NCBI GenBank assembly: GCA_963738025.1
Contig: CAVTWA010000004.1
Coordinates: forward strand, 372,001-436,000
Direction of reading: 5' to 3'
DNA: 64,000 nucleotides
DNA from: 20CM-2-55-15 sp963738025
GTDB taxonomy: Bacteria; Acidobacteriota; Terriglobia; 20CM-2-55-15
Below are positions 1 through 8,661 of this stretch, in pieces; positions within the stretch are counted from its first letter, which is position 1, and each line of letters begins with the position of its first letter. A model generated the notes under the pieces. It made no database searches and was not told the origin of the DNA. It was given only the letters and a program-made list of their open reading frames with translations. The position numbers and the translations under genes are program-made.

Positions 1-1009
1 CGATCAACAGACGGAAGGACTGCAGACGACACTTGTCATTGATCGGGACACCGCAGCGCGGCTGGGAATCACGCTGCAAACGATCGACAACACTCTATAC
101 GACGCTTTCGGTCAACGCATTGTCTCCACGATGTTCACGCAATTGAATCAATATCACGTTGTCCTGGAGCTCGAACCGCATTTTGATGTCAATTCAGACT
201 CCCTGGATGACATCTATGTGCACACGGACACAGGACAGGAGGTCCCGATCTCGTCCTTCACCCATTTCCAAACCCAGAGCGTTCCACTTTCGATCAGTCA
301 CCAGGGTCAGTTCCCTGTGGTTACGCTCTCATTCAATCTGGCACCGGGAGCATCACTCGGTCAGGCCGTGAACGCGATTCAGGCAGCTGGCAGGGAAATC
401 GGGATGCCGGCCAGCATTGAAGCCAGCTTCCAGGGTACGGCTCAGGCATTTCAGGCGTCGCTGGGAAACGAGTCGTGGTTGATTCTGGCAGCGCTGATCA
501 CCGTATACATCGTGCTCGGCGTACTGTACGAAAGCTATATTCATCCGATCACGATTCTCTCCACTTTGCCGTCCGCTGGAGTCGGCGCTGTTCTGGCGCT
601 CCTGATCACCAAAACAGATTTCAGCGTCATAGCGCTGATCGGCATCATTCTGCTGATGGGGATCGTAAAGAAGAACGCCATCATGATGATCGATTTCGCG
701 CTGGAAGCGCAGCGCAACGAAGGCAAAAAAGCCATCGAGGCAATCTATCAGGCATGCCTGTTGCGGTTCCGGCCAATCATGATGACAACGATGGCTGCGT
801 TGTTCGGCGGCGTCCCCCTGGCTTTCGGTACGGGAGTCGGTTCGGAACTACGCCGCCCGCTGGGCATTACGATTGTCGGCGGATTAATCGTGAGTCAGCT
901 TCTCACGCTTTACACGGTCCCGGTCGTATATCTCGCGTTCGATCGAGTCGCTCAACGCGTCCAGTCGTTGCGGCGGCATCGTCGACAAAAACCTGCGTTC
1001 GCGGACTAA
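1..1009 (+). CDS. RND multidrug efflux permease, C-terminal part (truncated by window edge)
   Basis: The reading frame is open from the first bases of the window, so the N-terminal part lies outside it; only about 335 residues are visible. They cover the end of the periplasmic docking/porter region and the last transmembrane bundle. The stretch WLILAALITVYIVLGVLYES, then HPITILSTLPSAGVGA and IGIILLMGIVKKNAIMMIDFA, is characteristic of the HAE1 (AcrB/MdtB type) family, where these segments form TM helices 8 to 12 of a proton-driven inner-membrane drug pump. The C-terminus ends in an Arg-rich cytoplasmic tail. Adaptor and outer-membrane partners would lie upstream. The substrate cannot be told from this part. 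Confidence 0.93.
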   Translation, partial: DQQTEGLQTTLVIDRDTAARLGITLQTIDNTLYDAFGQRIVSTMFTQLNQYHVVLELEPHFDVNSDSLDDIYVHTDTGQEVPISSFTHFQTQSVPLSISHQGQFPVVTLSFNLAPGASLGQAVNAIQAAGREIGMPASIEASFQGTAQAFQASLGNESWLILAALITVYIVLGVLYESYIHPITILSTLPSAGVGAVLALLITKTDFSVIALIGIILLMGIVKKNAIMMIDFALEAQRNEGKKAIEAIYQACLLRFRPIMMTTMAALFGGVPLAFGTGVGSELRRPLGITIVGGLIVSQLLTLYTVPVVYLAFDRVAQRVQSLRRHRRQKPAFAD

Positions 1010-1025
1010 AGGTGTGGCGACTGGG

Positions 1026-2705
1026 TTATTCGTCGGTCACGCAACCATAACTCGCGTTTTTCACCGTTCGAATGTACTTCGCCAGGGTCCCCCGAGTCGC
1101 TTTGAACGGCGGCATCTTCCAGGCGTCACGGCGGCGGGACAGTTCAGTATCGGATAATTCCACAGCCAGTAAGTTCTTATCCGCATCAATAATGATTCGA
1201 TCGCCGGTCCGAATGAGCGCGATCGGACCGCCCTCCTGAGCTTCGGGGGTAATGTGTCCGACGATAAAGCCGTGCGATCCGCCGGAAAATCGTCCGTCCG
1301 TGATCAAAGCGACGTCTTTTCCAAGGCCCGCCCCCATCACGGCGGAAGTCGGCGTGAGCATTTCCGGCATCCCCGGTCCGCCTTTCGGTCCTTCATACCG
1401 GATGACGATGACATCGCCCTTTTGAATCTCCTTCCTTTCCAGCGCGTGAAGCATGTCTTCTTCCGAGTCATAAACCTTGGCTGGGCCGGAAAACCGCGAA
1501 CCCTCTTTGCCGGTAATCTTCGCCACGGCCCCCTCAGGAGCCAAGTTTCCTTTGAGGATCTGGATGTGCCCTCGCGGATAGATCGGATTTGTAAGCGGCT
1601 TCACGATCTGCTGGGTCGACGACAATTCCGGCAGGTCTTTGACATTGTCTTTCACGGTCTTTCCTGTCACGGTCATGCAGTCGCCGTGGAGCAATCCTGC
1701 ACCCAGCAACATTTTGATAACCGCGGGTATCCCGCCAACGCTGTGTAGATCCTCCATGACGTAAAAACCGCTCGGTTTAAAGTCCGCCAGCAATGGAACG
1801 CGATCGCTGACGCCCTGAAAGTCGTCGATTGTGAGGGGAACGTTCACGGACCGCGCCATGGCAATCAGGTGCAATACTGCGTTTGTCGATCCGCCGAGAG
1901 TCGTGATCAACACCATGGCATTCTCGAATGCCTCTCGCGTCATGATGTCACGCGGCTTGATATCGAGTTCGAGCAGGTTCCGTATTGCCGGGCCAGCCTG
2001 CAAACATTCCACCATTTTCAAAGGATCTTCCGCCGGGGTGGAGGAACTGTATGGCAATGACATGCCGAGCATTTCGATCGCGGATGCCATGGTGTTCGCT
2101 GTATACATGCCTCCGCAGGCTCCCGCGCCGGGACAGGCGTAGCGGACAATCTCGGAACGCCTCTTCTCGTCGATTTTTCCCGATAGATACTCGCCGTAAC
2201 TCTGAAAAGCCGAAATCACATCCAGCTTTTGCCCCTCGCTCGAGCCGGCCCGGATTGTTCCGCCATAAACCATTAAGGATGGACGGTTCAGCCGGCCCAT
2301 GGCAATAAGACAGCCAGGCATATTTTTGTCGCAACCGGGAATCGAAACGTTGGCGTCATACCATTGCGCGCTCATCGTCGTTTCGATCGAATCGGCGATC
2401 AGATCGCGCGATTGCAGCGAATAACTCATACCGTCGGTGCCCATGGCAATACCGTCGCTTACGCCGATTGTATTGAACCGGAAACCAACCAGGCCTGCAG
2501 CCCGCACACCCTCTTTGACTTTTTCTGCGAGCTGTAACAAATGCATGTTGCAGGAGTTGCCTTCGTACCAGACGCTCGAAATACCGACCTGAGCCTTGTC
2601 CATATCGTCTTCGGACAGGCCGGTGGCGTACAACATCGCCTGAGAAGCACCCTGCGACTTTGGCTGCGTAATTTTGGAGCTGTATTTATTTAATTGCCGG
2701 GTCAT
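1026..2705 (-). CDS. ilvD: dihydroxy-acid dehydratase
   Basis: Full-length IlvD/Edd family protein of 559 residues, the usual size. It dehydrates 2,3-dihydroxy-isovalerate and 2,3-dihydroxy-3-methylvalerate in valine/isoleucine (and pantothenate) synthesis. The iron-sulphur cysteines are visible in SIPGCDKNMPGC and in the GAGACGGMYTANTM segment, and the C-terminal GRFSGGSHGFIVGHITPEA segment is typical. The start follows the family (MTRQLNKYSSKITQPKSQGA), although no clear Shine-Dalgarno precedes it. The gene stands alone, tail to tail with the RND gene and head to head with the amidohydrolase; no other branched-chain amino acid gene is near. Confidence 0.97.
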   Translation of the reverse strand: MTRQLNKYSSKITQPKSQGASQAMLYATGLSEDDMDKAQVGISSVWYEGNSCNMHLLQLAEKVKEGVRAAGLVGFRFNTIGVSDGIAMGTDGMSYSLQSRDLIADSIETTMSAQWYDANVSIPGCDKNMPGCLIAMGRLNRPSLMVYGGTIRAGSSEGQKLDVISAFQSYGEYLSGKIDEKRRSEIVRYACPGAGACGGMYTANTMASAIEMLGMSLPYSSSTPAEDPLKMVECLQAGPAIRNLLELDIKPRDIMTREAFENAMVLITTLGGSTNAVLHLIAMARSVNVPLTIDDFQGVSDRVPLLADFKPSGFYVMEDLHSVGGIPAVIKMLLGAGLLHGDCMTVTGKTVKDNVKDLPELSSTQQIVKPLTNPIYPRGHIQILKGNLAPEGAVAKITGKEGSRFSGPAKVYDSEEDMLHALERKEIQKGDVIVIRYEGPKGGPGMPEMLTPTSAVMGAGLGKDVALITDGRFSGGSHGFIVGHITPEAQEGGPIALIRTGDRIIIDADKNLLAVELSDTELSRRRDAWKMPPFKATRGTLAKYIRTVKNASYGCVTDE

Positions 2706-2801
2706 AAGAGGACATTATGGCTTAAACGGCGATGGAACGGGAACAGAACAGAAGCCTTGGATTGACACGAAAGCCGGCGAAAGAGTAGTAATGACGGCGA
2801 A

Positions 2802-4481
2802 ATGAGCAAACAGAACCTGTCACGCCGAGACTTTTTTACCGCGAGCGCCGGCGCCGCTATATCGATGGCGCCGCAGGTGCCGGTTGCAAACAGCGCGCCC
2901 CCTCAAGACCTCGCCCTCATCAACGGCCGGATCCACACCATGGACTCGCGAAACACAGTTGCGAGTACCCTGTTAATTCGCAATGGCCGTTTCGTATCCG
3001 TAGGCAACACGGCGCCGGCGCGTCAGGCTGGAACTCGCATCATCGATCTGAAAGGCCGCACCGTTGTGCCGGGGTTGATTGAGGCACACGTTCACATCGT
3101 GAGTCTGGCAAACCGCCCGGGCTATCACACCATTCTCGAAAACACGACTTCCATTCGAGATATTCAGACCGCCCTCGCAACCCGCCGCAAGGACGTGCCG
3201 GAAGGCCAGTGGATCACGTCGATGGGCGGATGGCATCCCAATCAATGGGCCGAACACCGGCACCCGACCAGGCGCGAATTGGATGAAGCTGTGCCGGATC
3301 GCCCGGTGTTGCTCTATGAAAGATTCACAGGACCGTGCGCTACGAATAGCCTTGGCAAAGCCTTCTTTGACGCCGCGGATGCCGCAGCGCCTGTCCATCC
3401 GGCAATTGTAAAGATCAATGTCTCCGAGAATGGCGCGATCGCGGGGACAAGCCAAAGCGGCGGCGGACCTTCGGCGAGCGCGCTGTACTATCTTCGCCGG
3501 ATGCAGACATTCGAGGATAAACGACGCAGCACTGTGGATGCGATGAACTACGCGGCAAACCTCGGCTTGACCGCCCATCTCGACCAGGTCCTGTTTCCCA
3601 CACCTGGACCGTTGCACCCGAATCAGATTCTCTCCAACCTGGACCAGTACCGGATGTATGACTCGTGGCTGTCGCTCCACCAGGAAGGCAGGACAACCGT
3701 TCGTCTGCAGACAAACTTCCTGCAGAACCAGACTGATCCACAGCTGCCGGAATTAAAGGAGCGTCTCCGCAATCAGTTTCAATTCTTCGGCGACGACATG
3801 ATGATGACAGGTTCGATCGGTGAGTGGGCAGCGCCGCTTGGCGCCGGAGCCGTTTGGGAAGAGGCGCAAAGACTTGTCGCCCAGGCCGGGTGGCGTAACG
3901 AAAATGCAGTTCAGAATCTGGCAGGACTCACCCAGGTTGTCGATGCTTACGAGAAGGTCAACAAAGAGTTCGACATCACGAAGCTGCGTTGGGTTGTCCA
4001 CCACGTGCCCGCGGTTACGAACGATCTGCTCACCCGTCTCCAGCGGCTGGGCTGCGGCGTCCAGATGGCGGGATTTCGCTGGGTGACGTCGACGGATCCC
4101 AAAGTGGTTGTGGGGGCGCCCTTCCGAACCATTCTAGATCACGGCATTCAGGCCGGAATGCACGGTGACGGCGTGCATATCTCGCCCTTGAATCCCTGGC
4201 TTCACATCTATTTCGCTACGACGGGAATCAACTCTTTCGGTGCGCGCGTCAACGGGGACCAGCAAATCACCAGGCAAGAGGCGTTACGGCTGTTCACACG
4301 CGGCAACAGCTGGTTTTTGCGGATGGAAGACAAGATCGGAGCCATTGAACCAGGCAGGCTGGCCGACCTCGCCGTCCTTAACAAAGACTACTTCACGGTA
4401 ACCGACGAGGAAGTGAAGCAGATTCGTTCAGTGCTTACTGTAGTCGGCGGCAAGGTCGTCCACAATGAAGGCATCGCCTGA
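2802..4481 (+). CDS. Tat-exported amidohydrolase (YtcJ-like)
   Basis: A 559-residue amidohydrolase-superfamily protein. The N-terminus carries a twin-arginine signal (SRRDFFTASAGAAIS), so the folded enzyme probably goes to the periplasm. After it come the composite beta-sandwich start (LINGRIHTMD) and the metal-binding segment GLIEAHVHIVSL, which has ExHxH rather than the canonical HxH. Then come a long central barrel and the C-terminal IEPGRLADLAVL, as in YtcJ-type metal-dependent hydrolases. The substrate is unknown. A TTGACA hexamer lies at 2762-2767 but no good -10 follows. The gene overlaps the Smr gene by 17 bp, so the two are probably co-transcribed. Confidence 0.85.
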   Translation: MSKQNLSRRDFFTASAGAAISMAPQVPVANSAPPQDLALINGRIHTMDSRNTVASTLLIRNGRFVSVGNTAPARQAGTRIIDLKGRTVVPGLIEAHVHIVSLANRPGYHTILENTTSIRDIQTALATRRKDVPEGQWITSMGGWHPNQWAEHRHPTRRELDEAVPDRPVLLYERFTGPCATNSLGKAFFDAADAAAPVHPAIVKINVSENGAIAGTSQSGGGPSASALYYLRRMQTFEDKRRSTVDAMNYAANLGLTAHLDQVLFPTPGPLHPNQILSNLDQYRMYDSWLSLHQEGRTTVRLQTNFLQNQTDPQLPELKERLRNQFQFFGDDMMMTGSIGEWAAPLGAGAVWEEAQRLVAQAGWRNENAVQNLAGLTQVVDAYEKVNKEFDITKLRWVVHHVPAVTNDLLTRLQRLGCGVQMAGFRWVTSTDPKVVVGAPFRTILDHGIQAGMHGDGVHISPLNPWLHIYFATTGINSFGARVNGDQQITRQEALRLFTRGNSWFLRMEDKIGAIEPGRLADLAVLNKDYFTVTDEEVKQIRSVLTVVGGKVVHNEGIA

Positions 4482-4959
4482 TCCTGCACCGATGCGTGAG
4501 CTGGATTTGCACGGTCTCACGGTAGATGAGGCGATCAAGACTTTTATCGATCATTTCAACCGCCACGTCCGCAGCAGCCGTGAGCCATTGCGCATCATCC
4601 ATGGATGGGGTTCATCCGGCGAAGGTGGCAAGATTCGACGGGAGTTCAGGCAATTTCTCGCAGAAGCAACCGACAGCCTCGATTGGCAGCCTGGTGAGGA
4701 CTTCGAAGGCAACTTGGGCGTCACCATCGTCTATCCGCGCAAGGTTTTGCACGCGCGGGAGAATCAGCTTGCGGAAGCGCTGGCGAATTTCTGTTCTACG
4801 CCCCGCACGGAATCGAAAATTACGGGCGAATTCCGCAGGCATGACGCTCGCGAAATCAAGCAAGCGATTCGAACGTTGATCCGCCAGGGCCGCATCAAAG
4901 AGATTATGAAAGGCGCCCACACGGCATACCTCCGTTGCTCAAAAGATCCGCAGACCTGA
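4465..4959 (+). CDS. Smr-domain protein
   Basis: A 164-residue protein. Residues 8-95 form a small MutS-related (Smr) domain, with the DLHGLTVDEAI opening motif and the central IIHGWGSSGEGGKIR segment equivalent to the usual HGxGxG. Smr domains are nucleases or nucleic-acid-binding modules, seen in MutS2 and in stand-alone ribosome-rescue factors. The C-terminal 60 residues (basic, helical) are not recognised. The start at 4465 lies inside the previous gene and has AAGG upstream; an ATG at 4492 directly before the domain is the alternative. Confidence 0.82.
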   Translation: MKASPDPAPMRELDLHGLTVDEAIKTFIDHFNRHVRSSREPLRIIHGWGSSGEGGKIRREFRQFLAEATDSLDWQPGEDFEGNLGVTIVYPRKVLHARENQLAEALANFCSTPRTESKITGEFRRHDAREIKQAIRTLIRQGRIKEIMKGAHTAYLRCSKDPQT

Positions 4960-5064
4960 ACGTCAGATCTTCCTGTTTCGCCATGTAAATGATTGTTAAG
5001 CCTGCGCCTCGCGATGCAACCATCAGCCTATAATCCAGTCGAAGAGCCGAGGAGACATGAAACG

Positions 5065-6036
5065 ATGAAGCGCATAATCGCTGCGGCACTGCTATTGGCT
5101 GCATCCGTAGTTGTGGCTCAAAACCTGACGTCGAAATCGAAGCCGGCTGAGCTCAACAGCGATGCCGGGATCGCCTTCGTCCAGATCCAGCCCGGCCAGT
5201 TCATGATGGGTTGTTCCGTCGGTGATATCGATTGCAACGCCGACGAGCGTCCCATACATCAGGTACAGATCACAAAACCCTTTCAGATCGGCAAATTCGA
5301 AGTAACACAGGCCCAGTGGCAGGCGGTTATGGGATCCAATCCGAGCACCATCAAGGGCGATGATCGGCCGGTTGAAACCATCAGCAAGGATGAGGCTCAC
5401 GAATTCCTGAATCGCCTCAACGCCCGTAATGACGGCTTTCGATACCGTCTGCCCACAGAGGCCGAATGGGAATATGCCGCCCGCGCAGGCACAACAAGTT
5501 CGTATACAGGCAAACTGGACGAAGTCGCCTGGTACAACGGTAACTCCGAAGATGAAACCCACCCGGTCGGACAAAAGAAGCCGAATGCATGGGGCTTGTA
5601 TGACATGGAAGGAAACGTCAAGGAATGGGTCGAGGACTACTACTCCGCAACTTACTACAGCAACAGTCCCGCCGTTGACCCCACTGGTCCCCAGGGTGGG
5701 CGCGGTGGCGGTCGTGGTGGACGCGGCAGGCGCGGAGGACCTCCGCCGGACGGACCTGGCGGCTTCCGCGGGCGTCGTGGTGGACGATTCGGTGGACCTC
5801 CGCCGGCGGCGCCGCCTGATGCTCCACCTCCGCCCGATGGAGCCAGGGGCTTTGGCGGCGGGCGCGGAGGACCAGGCGGCCCGGGCGGGCCCGGTGGAGG
5901 TCTTCCAATCATGCGCGGCGGCGCCTGGGACAATCCCGCAACTTTTGTGCGCGTCTCGGCTCGATACAGCTACTACGGCTCGACATTGCGAGTCAGTGAT
6001 GTAGGGTTCCGCGTCGTTCGAGAACCCATGAGTTAA
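5065..6036 (+). CDS. secreted formylglycine-generating-enzyme-like (SUMF1) protein with RGG/Pro-rich insert
   Basis: The start at 5065 is chosen because a GGAG site precedes it (5051) and a clean signal peptide follows (MKRIIAAALLLAASVVVAQ); an in-frame ATG at 4993 would add 24 non-family residues. The 323-residue product has the FGE/SUMF1 fold: the FVQIQPGQFMMG entry, FEVTQAQWQAVMG, RLPTEAEWEYAARAG, WGLYDMEGNVKEWVEDYY, and a final RGGAWDN...VGFRVVRE. Between DPTGPQ and the RGGAW motif sits an insert of about 80 residues made almost only of Gly, Arg and Pro. Such proteins either oxidise cysteine in sulphatases or only bind ligands; no sulphatase gene is nearby. The next gene follows after 19 bp. 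Confidence 0.85.
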   Translation: MKRIIAAALLLAASVVVAQNLTSKSKPAELNSDAGIAFVQIQPGQFMMGCSVGDIDCNADERPIHQVQITKPFQIGKFEVTQAQWQAVMGSNPSTIKGDDRPVETISKDEAHEFLNRLNARNDGFRYRLPTEAEWEYAARAGTTSSYTGKLDEVAWYNGNSEDETHPVGQKKPNAWGLYDMEGNVKEWVEDYYSATYYSNSPAVDPTGPQGGRGGGRGGRGRRGGPPPDGPGGFRGRRGGRFGGPPPAAPPDAPPPPDGARGFGGGRGGPGGPGGPGGGLPIMRGGAWDNPATFVRVSARYSYYGSTLRVSDVGFRVVREPMS

Positions 6037-6055
6037 GAACTTCGGAGGTCTTTCC

Positions 6056-6493
6056 ATGAAGAGGATATCGGTTGTTTTGGTAATTACCGGCTTGCTGGCC
6101 GCTTCTGTTCCCGGTTGGGCCCACCATTCATTTCAGGCCGAGTACGATCAGAGTAAACCTCTGACGCTGGTTGGAAAACTGACGAAGGTCGTCGAAGAGA
6201 ATCCCCACGGTTGGATCTATCTCGACGCGAAGAACGATCAGGGCAGAGTCGTCAACTGGGCGCTCGAGATTCCAGCACCCAATGTCGTGGTCCGCAACGG
6301 TTTCGATCGAACCATCTATCAGACGCTCGTCAACAGCGGGGAACAGGTGACGGTCACCGCATACGCCGCTCGCGATGGCTCCAAACACGCGTGGGCCGGA
6401 GGCCTTACACGCGCCGACGGCAGAGTGGTGATCACACTAGGCGGGATCCCGGCACAGGGCGGCGGACGCCGCGGCGGCCCCCAGGAACAATAG
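6056..6493 (+). CDS. secreted DUF6152-type protein
   Basis: A 145-residue protein with a signal peptide (ending near VPGWAHHS) and one small beta-rich domain. It has the family pattern HHSFQAEYDQSKPLTLVGKL, NPHGWIYLDAK, and a late VTVTAYAARDGSKHAWAG. The same domain forms the N-terminal half of the gene at 7521. A good ribosome site (GGAGG, 6044-6048) precedes the ATG. The tail is Gly/Arg-rich. Its function is unknown; the conserved DGS and the HHSF start are only diagnostic of the family. Confidence 0.8.
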   Translation: MKRISVVLVITGLLAASVPGWAHHSFQAEYDQSKPLTLVGKLTKVVEENPHGWIYLDAKNDQGRVVNWALEIPAPNVVVRNGFDRTIYQTLVNSGEQVTVTAYAARDGSKHAWAGGLTRADGRVVITLGGIPAQGGGRRGGPQEQ

Positions 6494-6529
6494 CAGGCCC
6501 CCTCTCCTCATCTGCGAATCTATTGTAGG

Positions 6530-6548
6530 CGCGGTCTATGACCGCGCA
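6530..6548. terminator. hairpin between convergent genes
   Basis: GCGCGGTC (6530-6537) and GACCGCGC (6541-6548) form a perfect 8-bp stem around a 3-base loop. It lies in the space between the rightward gene ending at 6493 and the leftward gene ending at 6632, so it may stop transcription from both sides. There is no strong T tract. Confidence 0.45.
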
Positions 6549-6631
6549 GTTCCCCGGTTGGTTACGAAATACGCGCGGTCCTGATTCTACTGGAGGACTA
6601 TTCTGCGGCGGTCCGCGAGAGTTAATTTCTA

Positions 6632-7411
6632 TTACCTGCCGACATAGTGTTCGGCGCTTTTTTCATTCTCACGGCACTGGTAGTCGATCAGTTCGCTGTC
6701 GGGCACGAGAAAGTGATTCAACTGGATCGTCCACGGTTTCGTATACGCTTTGGGATCATCCACCGTAAGTTCGATTTCCATTTTTCCGAAAGACGGGCGC
6801 CGGATGCGCTCGGTGATTTTCGCCGCGTCGGTCATTGGACTGCCATTCCGATCGAGCCACATTCCGTCTTTGAAGCCGGTGGTTTGTACGACCAGCGTAT
6901 CCCCATCCCATTTCCCCGAGGAGTATCCGTTATATGAGGGAAGGTCGACGTCAGGCAGTGGTCTTCCGTCGGTGAATATCTGGCGATAAATAGTTTCCCG
7001 CTCGCTGAGAATGACGATAAGGCCAGGCGCCTGAACGATCTTGCTCAACAATGGGGTGGTATGCATTTTGACGAGACCGGTTGGCAGGCAATGACTCCCT
7101 GGATCATCCTTGCCGTTTTGTGCTTTACGTTCCTTCATCAACGTTTCGGCCCACGGCAGATAAGGCAACCCGCCTTTCAAGCTCCAGCCGATATCAATGA
7201 ACTCCTGGCCGATCTGCATGTCATTGCAGCCCTCGGACGGACAGGGGCGGTTATGCTCGATATCCCAGACGCCGGAAAAGTCCGGATGGCCGTCCCTCGT
7301 CCTGGGTGGCGGAGCGCCGAGATTGGGCTTGCCGTCCGGAGTCCGAGGAACATCCGCGGCTGGGTAATGAAGCCATTGGAGCAGGAGCAAAGCGGCCACT
7401 ACAATTTGCAT
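6632..7411 (-). CDS. secreted protein of unknown function, paralogue family member A
   Basis: The start at 7411 puts a signal peptide (MQIVVAALLLLQWLHYPAAD) at the N-terminus of a 259-residue protein; the frame is open further upstream but without family features. The mature protein starts with a TPDGKPNLGAPPPRTRDGHPDFSG-type segment common in secreted acidobacterial proteins, and ends with a domain shared with the two genes on the other strand: GKWDGDTLVVQTTGF, WLDRNGSP, then a VDDPKAYTKPWT motif. The fold and function are not recognised. It is divergent from the paralogue at 7521, with 109 bp between the starts. Confidence 0.75.
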   Translation of the reverse strand: MQIVVAALLLLQWLHYPAADVPRTPDGKPNLGAPPPRTRDGHPDFSGVWDIEHNRPCPSEGCNDMQIGQEFIDIGWSLKGGLPYLPWAETLMKERKAQNGKDDPGSHCLPTGLVKMHTTPLLSKIVQAPGLIVILSERETIYRQIFTDGRPLPDVDLPSYNGYSSGKWDGDTLVVQTTGFKDGMWLDRNGSPMTDAAKITERIRRPSFGKMEIELTVDDPKAYTKPWTIQLNHFLVPDSELIDYQCRENEKSAEHYVGR

Positions 7412-7520
7412 TTCAGGGACTCCAAGCAGCGGGATTATAGCGCGAAAGCAGATGGTTGGACTGGAATGGCCCTCTAAGTATATGATTGCGCCGCTACAAA
7501 GCTTAGGAGGAAGAACGTTA

Positions 7521-8633
7521 ATGAGGCATACCCGGTTCGTTTTGATTATAGGTATGGCCATATTGCTATCGGCATTCGTTGCATCCGCACAGCACACGCT
7601 GGCGGCGAAATTCGATTTAACCAAACCCCTGACCATCAAAGGCACAGTCACACAGATGGATTGGTCTAATCCTTATGCCCACGTTTTGCTGAAAGTGCCC
7701 GGCTCACCCCGGCCGGTGCTGTGGGCGGTAGAACTCGATGGCGCAATCAATCTGAGCAGGAACGGCTGGAGCCAGGCCAATCTGCCGATTGGCGAAACCA
7801 TAACGGTCCAGGGTTTCACGGCAAGAGACGGAAGCAAACAGCTATCAGGTAATTCTGTGACATTGGCAAACGGTAAAAAGGTGTATTCGGGAACCAATGG
7901 CACGGTTGCTCCGAAACGTGTAGCTTCAGGCCCCGTACCCCGCGGGTCGGACGGCAAACCACGACTGGGACCAGTTCCTGGAGAAACCGGCTATTGGGGA
8001 AATCCCAGCAGAACTGCACTGGTGGAAAACGGCGTCAATGTCCAAATGGATGCCTACGGACTTTTAAAAAATATCAGCGACGCCGATAAAGTCGCTCCAA
8101 TGCAGAAGTGGGCTCGAGACCTCTACGAATATCGTCAACGCAATTTCCTGAAAGACGATCCGATGTACCTCGCGTGCAAACCGCCGGGGGGACCACGACA
8201 GTTCGAACAAATCTACGGATTTCAATTTGTCGAGAATACGGATTTCAATCGCGTACTCCTGCTTCTAGGTGGTGGAAACCGCAATCGACGGGTGATCTAT
8301 ACGGATGGCCGTCAGCAGGTCGGACAAATTAATGGCGATGCGGACAACCCTCTGTATTACGGCCGTGCTGTCGCGCATTGGGAAGGCGATACGTGGGTCG
8401 TCGATGTTAAAGGTTTCAACGAGAAATTCTGGTTCGACAATGGCGGACTGCCGCATACCGATCAGCTCCACCTGATCGAGAAATTCACGCGCACCGATAT
8501 GAAAACGATGAAATACGAAGTGACCATCGACGATCCGGGCGCGTATACAAGACAGTGGACAAGCAGTTGGACGTTTGAATGGGTCCCGAACGAGGAGACG
8601 CCATTCTTTCTTTGCCAGGACAACAGGCCATAA
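7521..8633 (+). CDS. secreted two-domain protein: DUF6152 fused to paralogue-family domain (member B)
   Basis: The start at 7521 follows a strong AGGAGG (7505-7510) and gives a signal peptide ending near VASAQH. Of 370 residues, about 25-130 are a DUF6152 copy (AKFDLTKPLTIKGTVTQMDW, NPYAHVLL, GFTARDGSKQLSGN), matching the stand-alone gene at 6056. Residues 150-370 are the family domain, with YTDGRQQ, HWEGDTWVVDVKGFNEKFW, GLPHTDQLH and TIDDPGAYTRQWT. The gene is followed by member C after 28 bp. The fusion shows that the two domain types work together, but their task is unknown. Confidence 0.8.
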   Translation: MRHTRFVLIIGMAILLSAFVASAQHTLAAKFDLTKPLTIKGTVTQMDWSNPYAHVLLKVPGSPRPVLWAVELDGAINLSRNGWSQANLPIGETITVQGFTARDGSKQLSGNSVTLANGKKVYSGTNGTVAPKRVASGPVPRGSDGKPRLGPVPGETGYWGNPSRTALVENGVNVQMDAYGLLKNISDADKVAPMQKWARDLYEYRQRNFLKDDPMYLACKPPGGPRQFEQIYGFQFVENTDFNRVLLLLGGGNRNRRVIYTDGRQQVGQINGDADNPLYYGRAVAHWEGDTWVVDVKGFNEKFWFDNGGLPHTDQLHLIEKFTRTDMKTMKYEVTIDDPGAYTRQWTSSWTFEWVPNEETPFFLCQDNRP

Positions 8634-8661
8634 TTTTTCAAATTAAACGGAGGGTTCTATC

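Noticed and set aside
6538..6768. Small rightward frame after the DUF6152 gene
   Set aside because: It starts inside a terminator-like hairpin and runs antisense into member A of the paralogue family.
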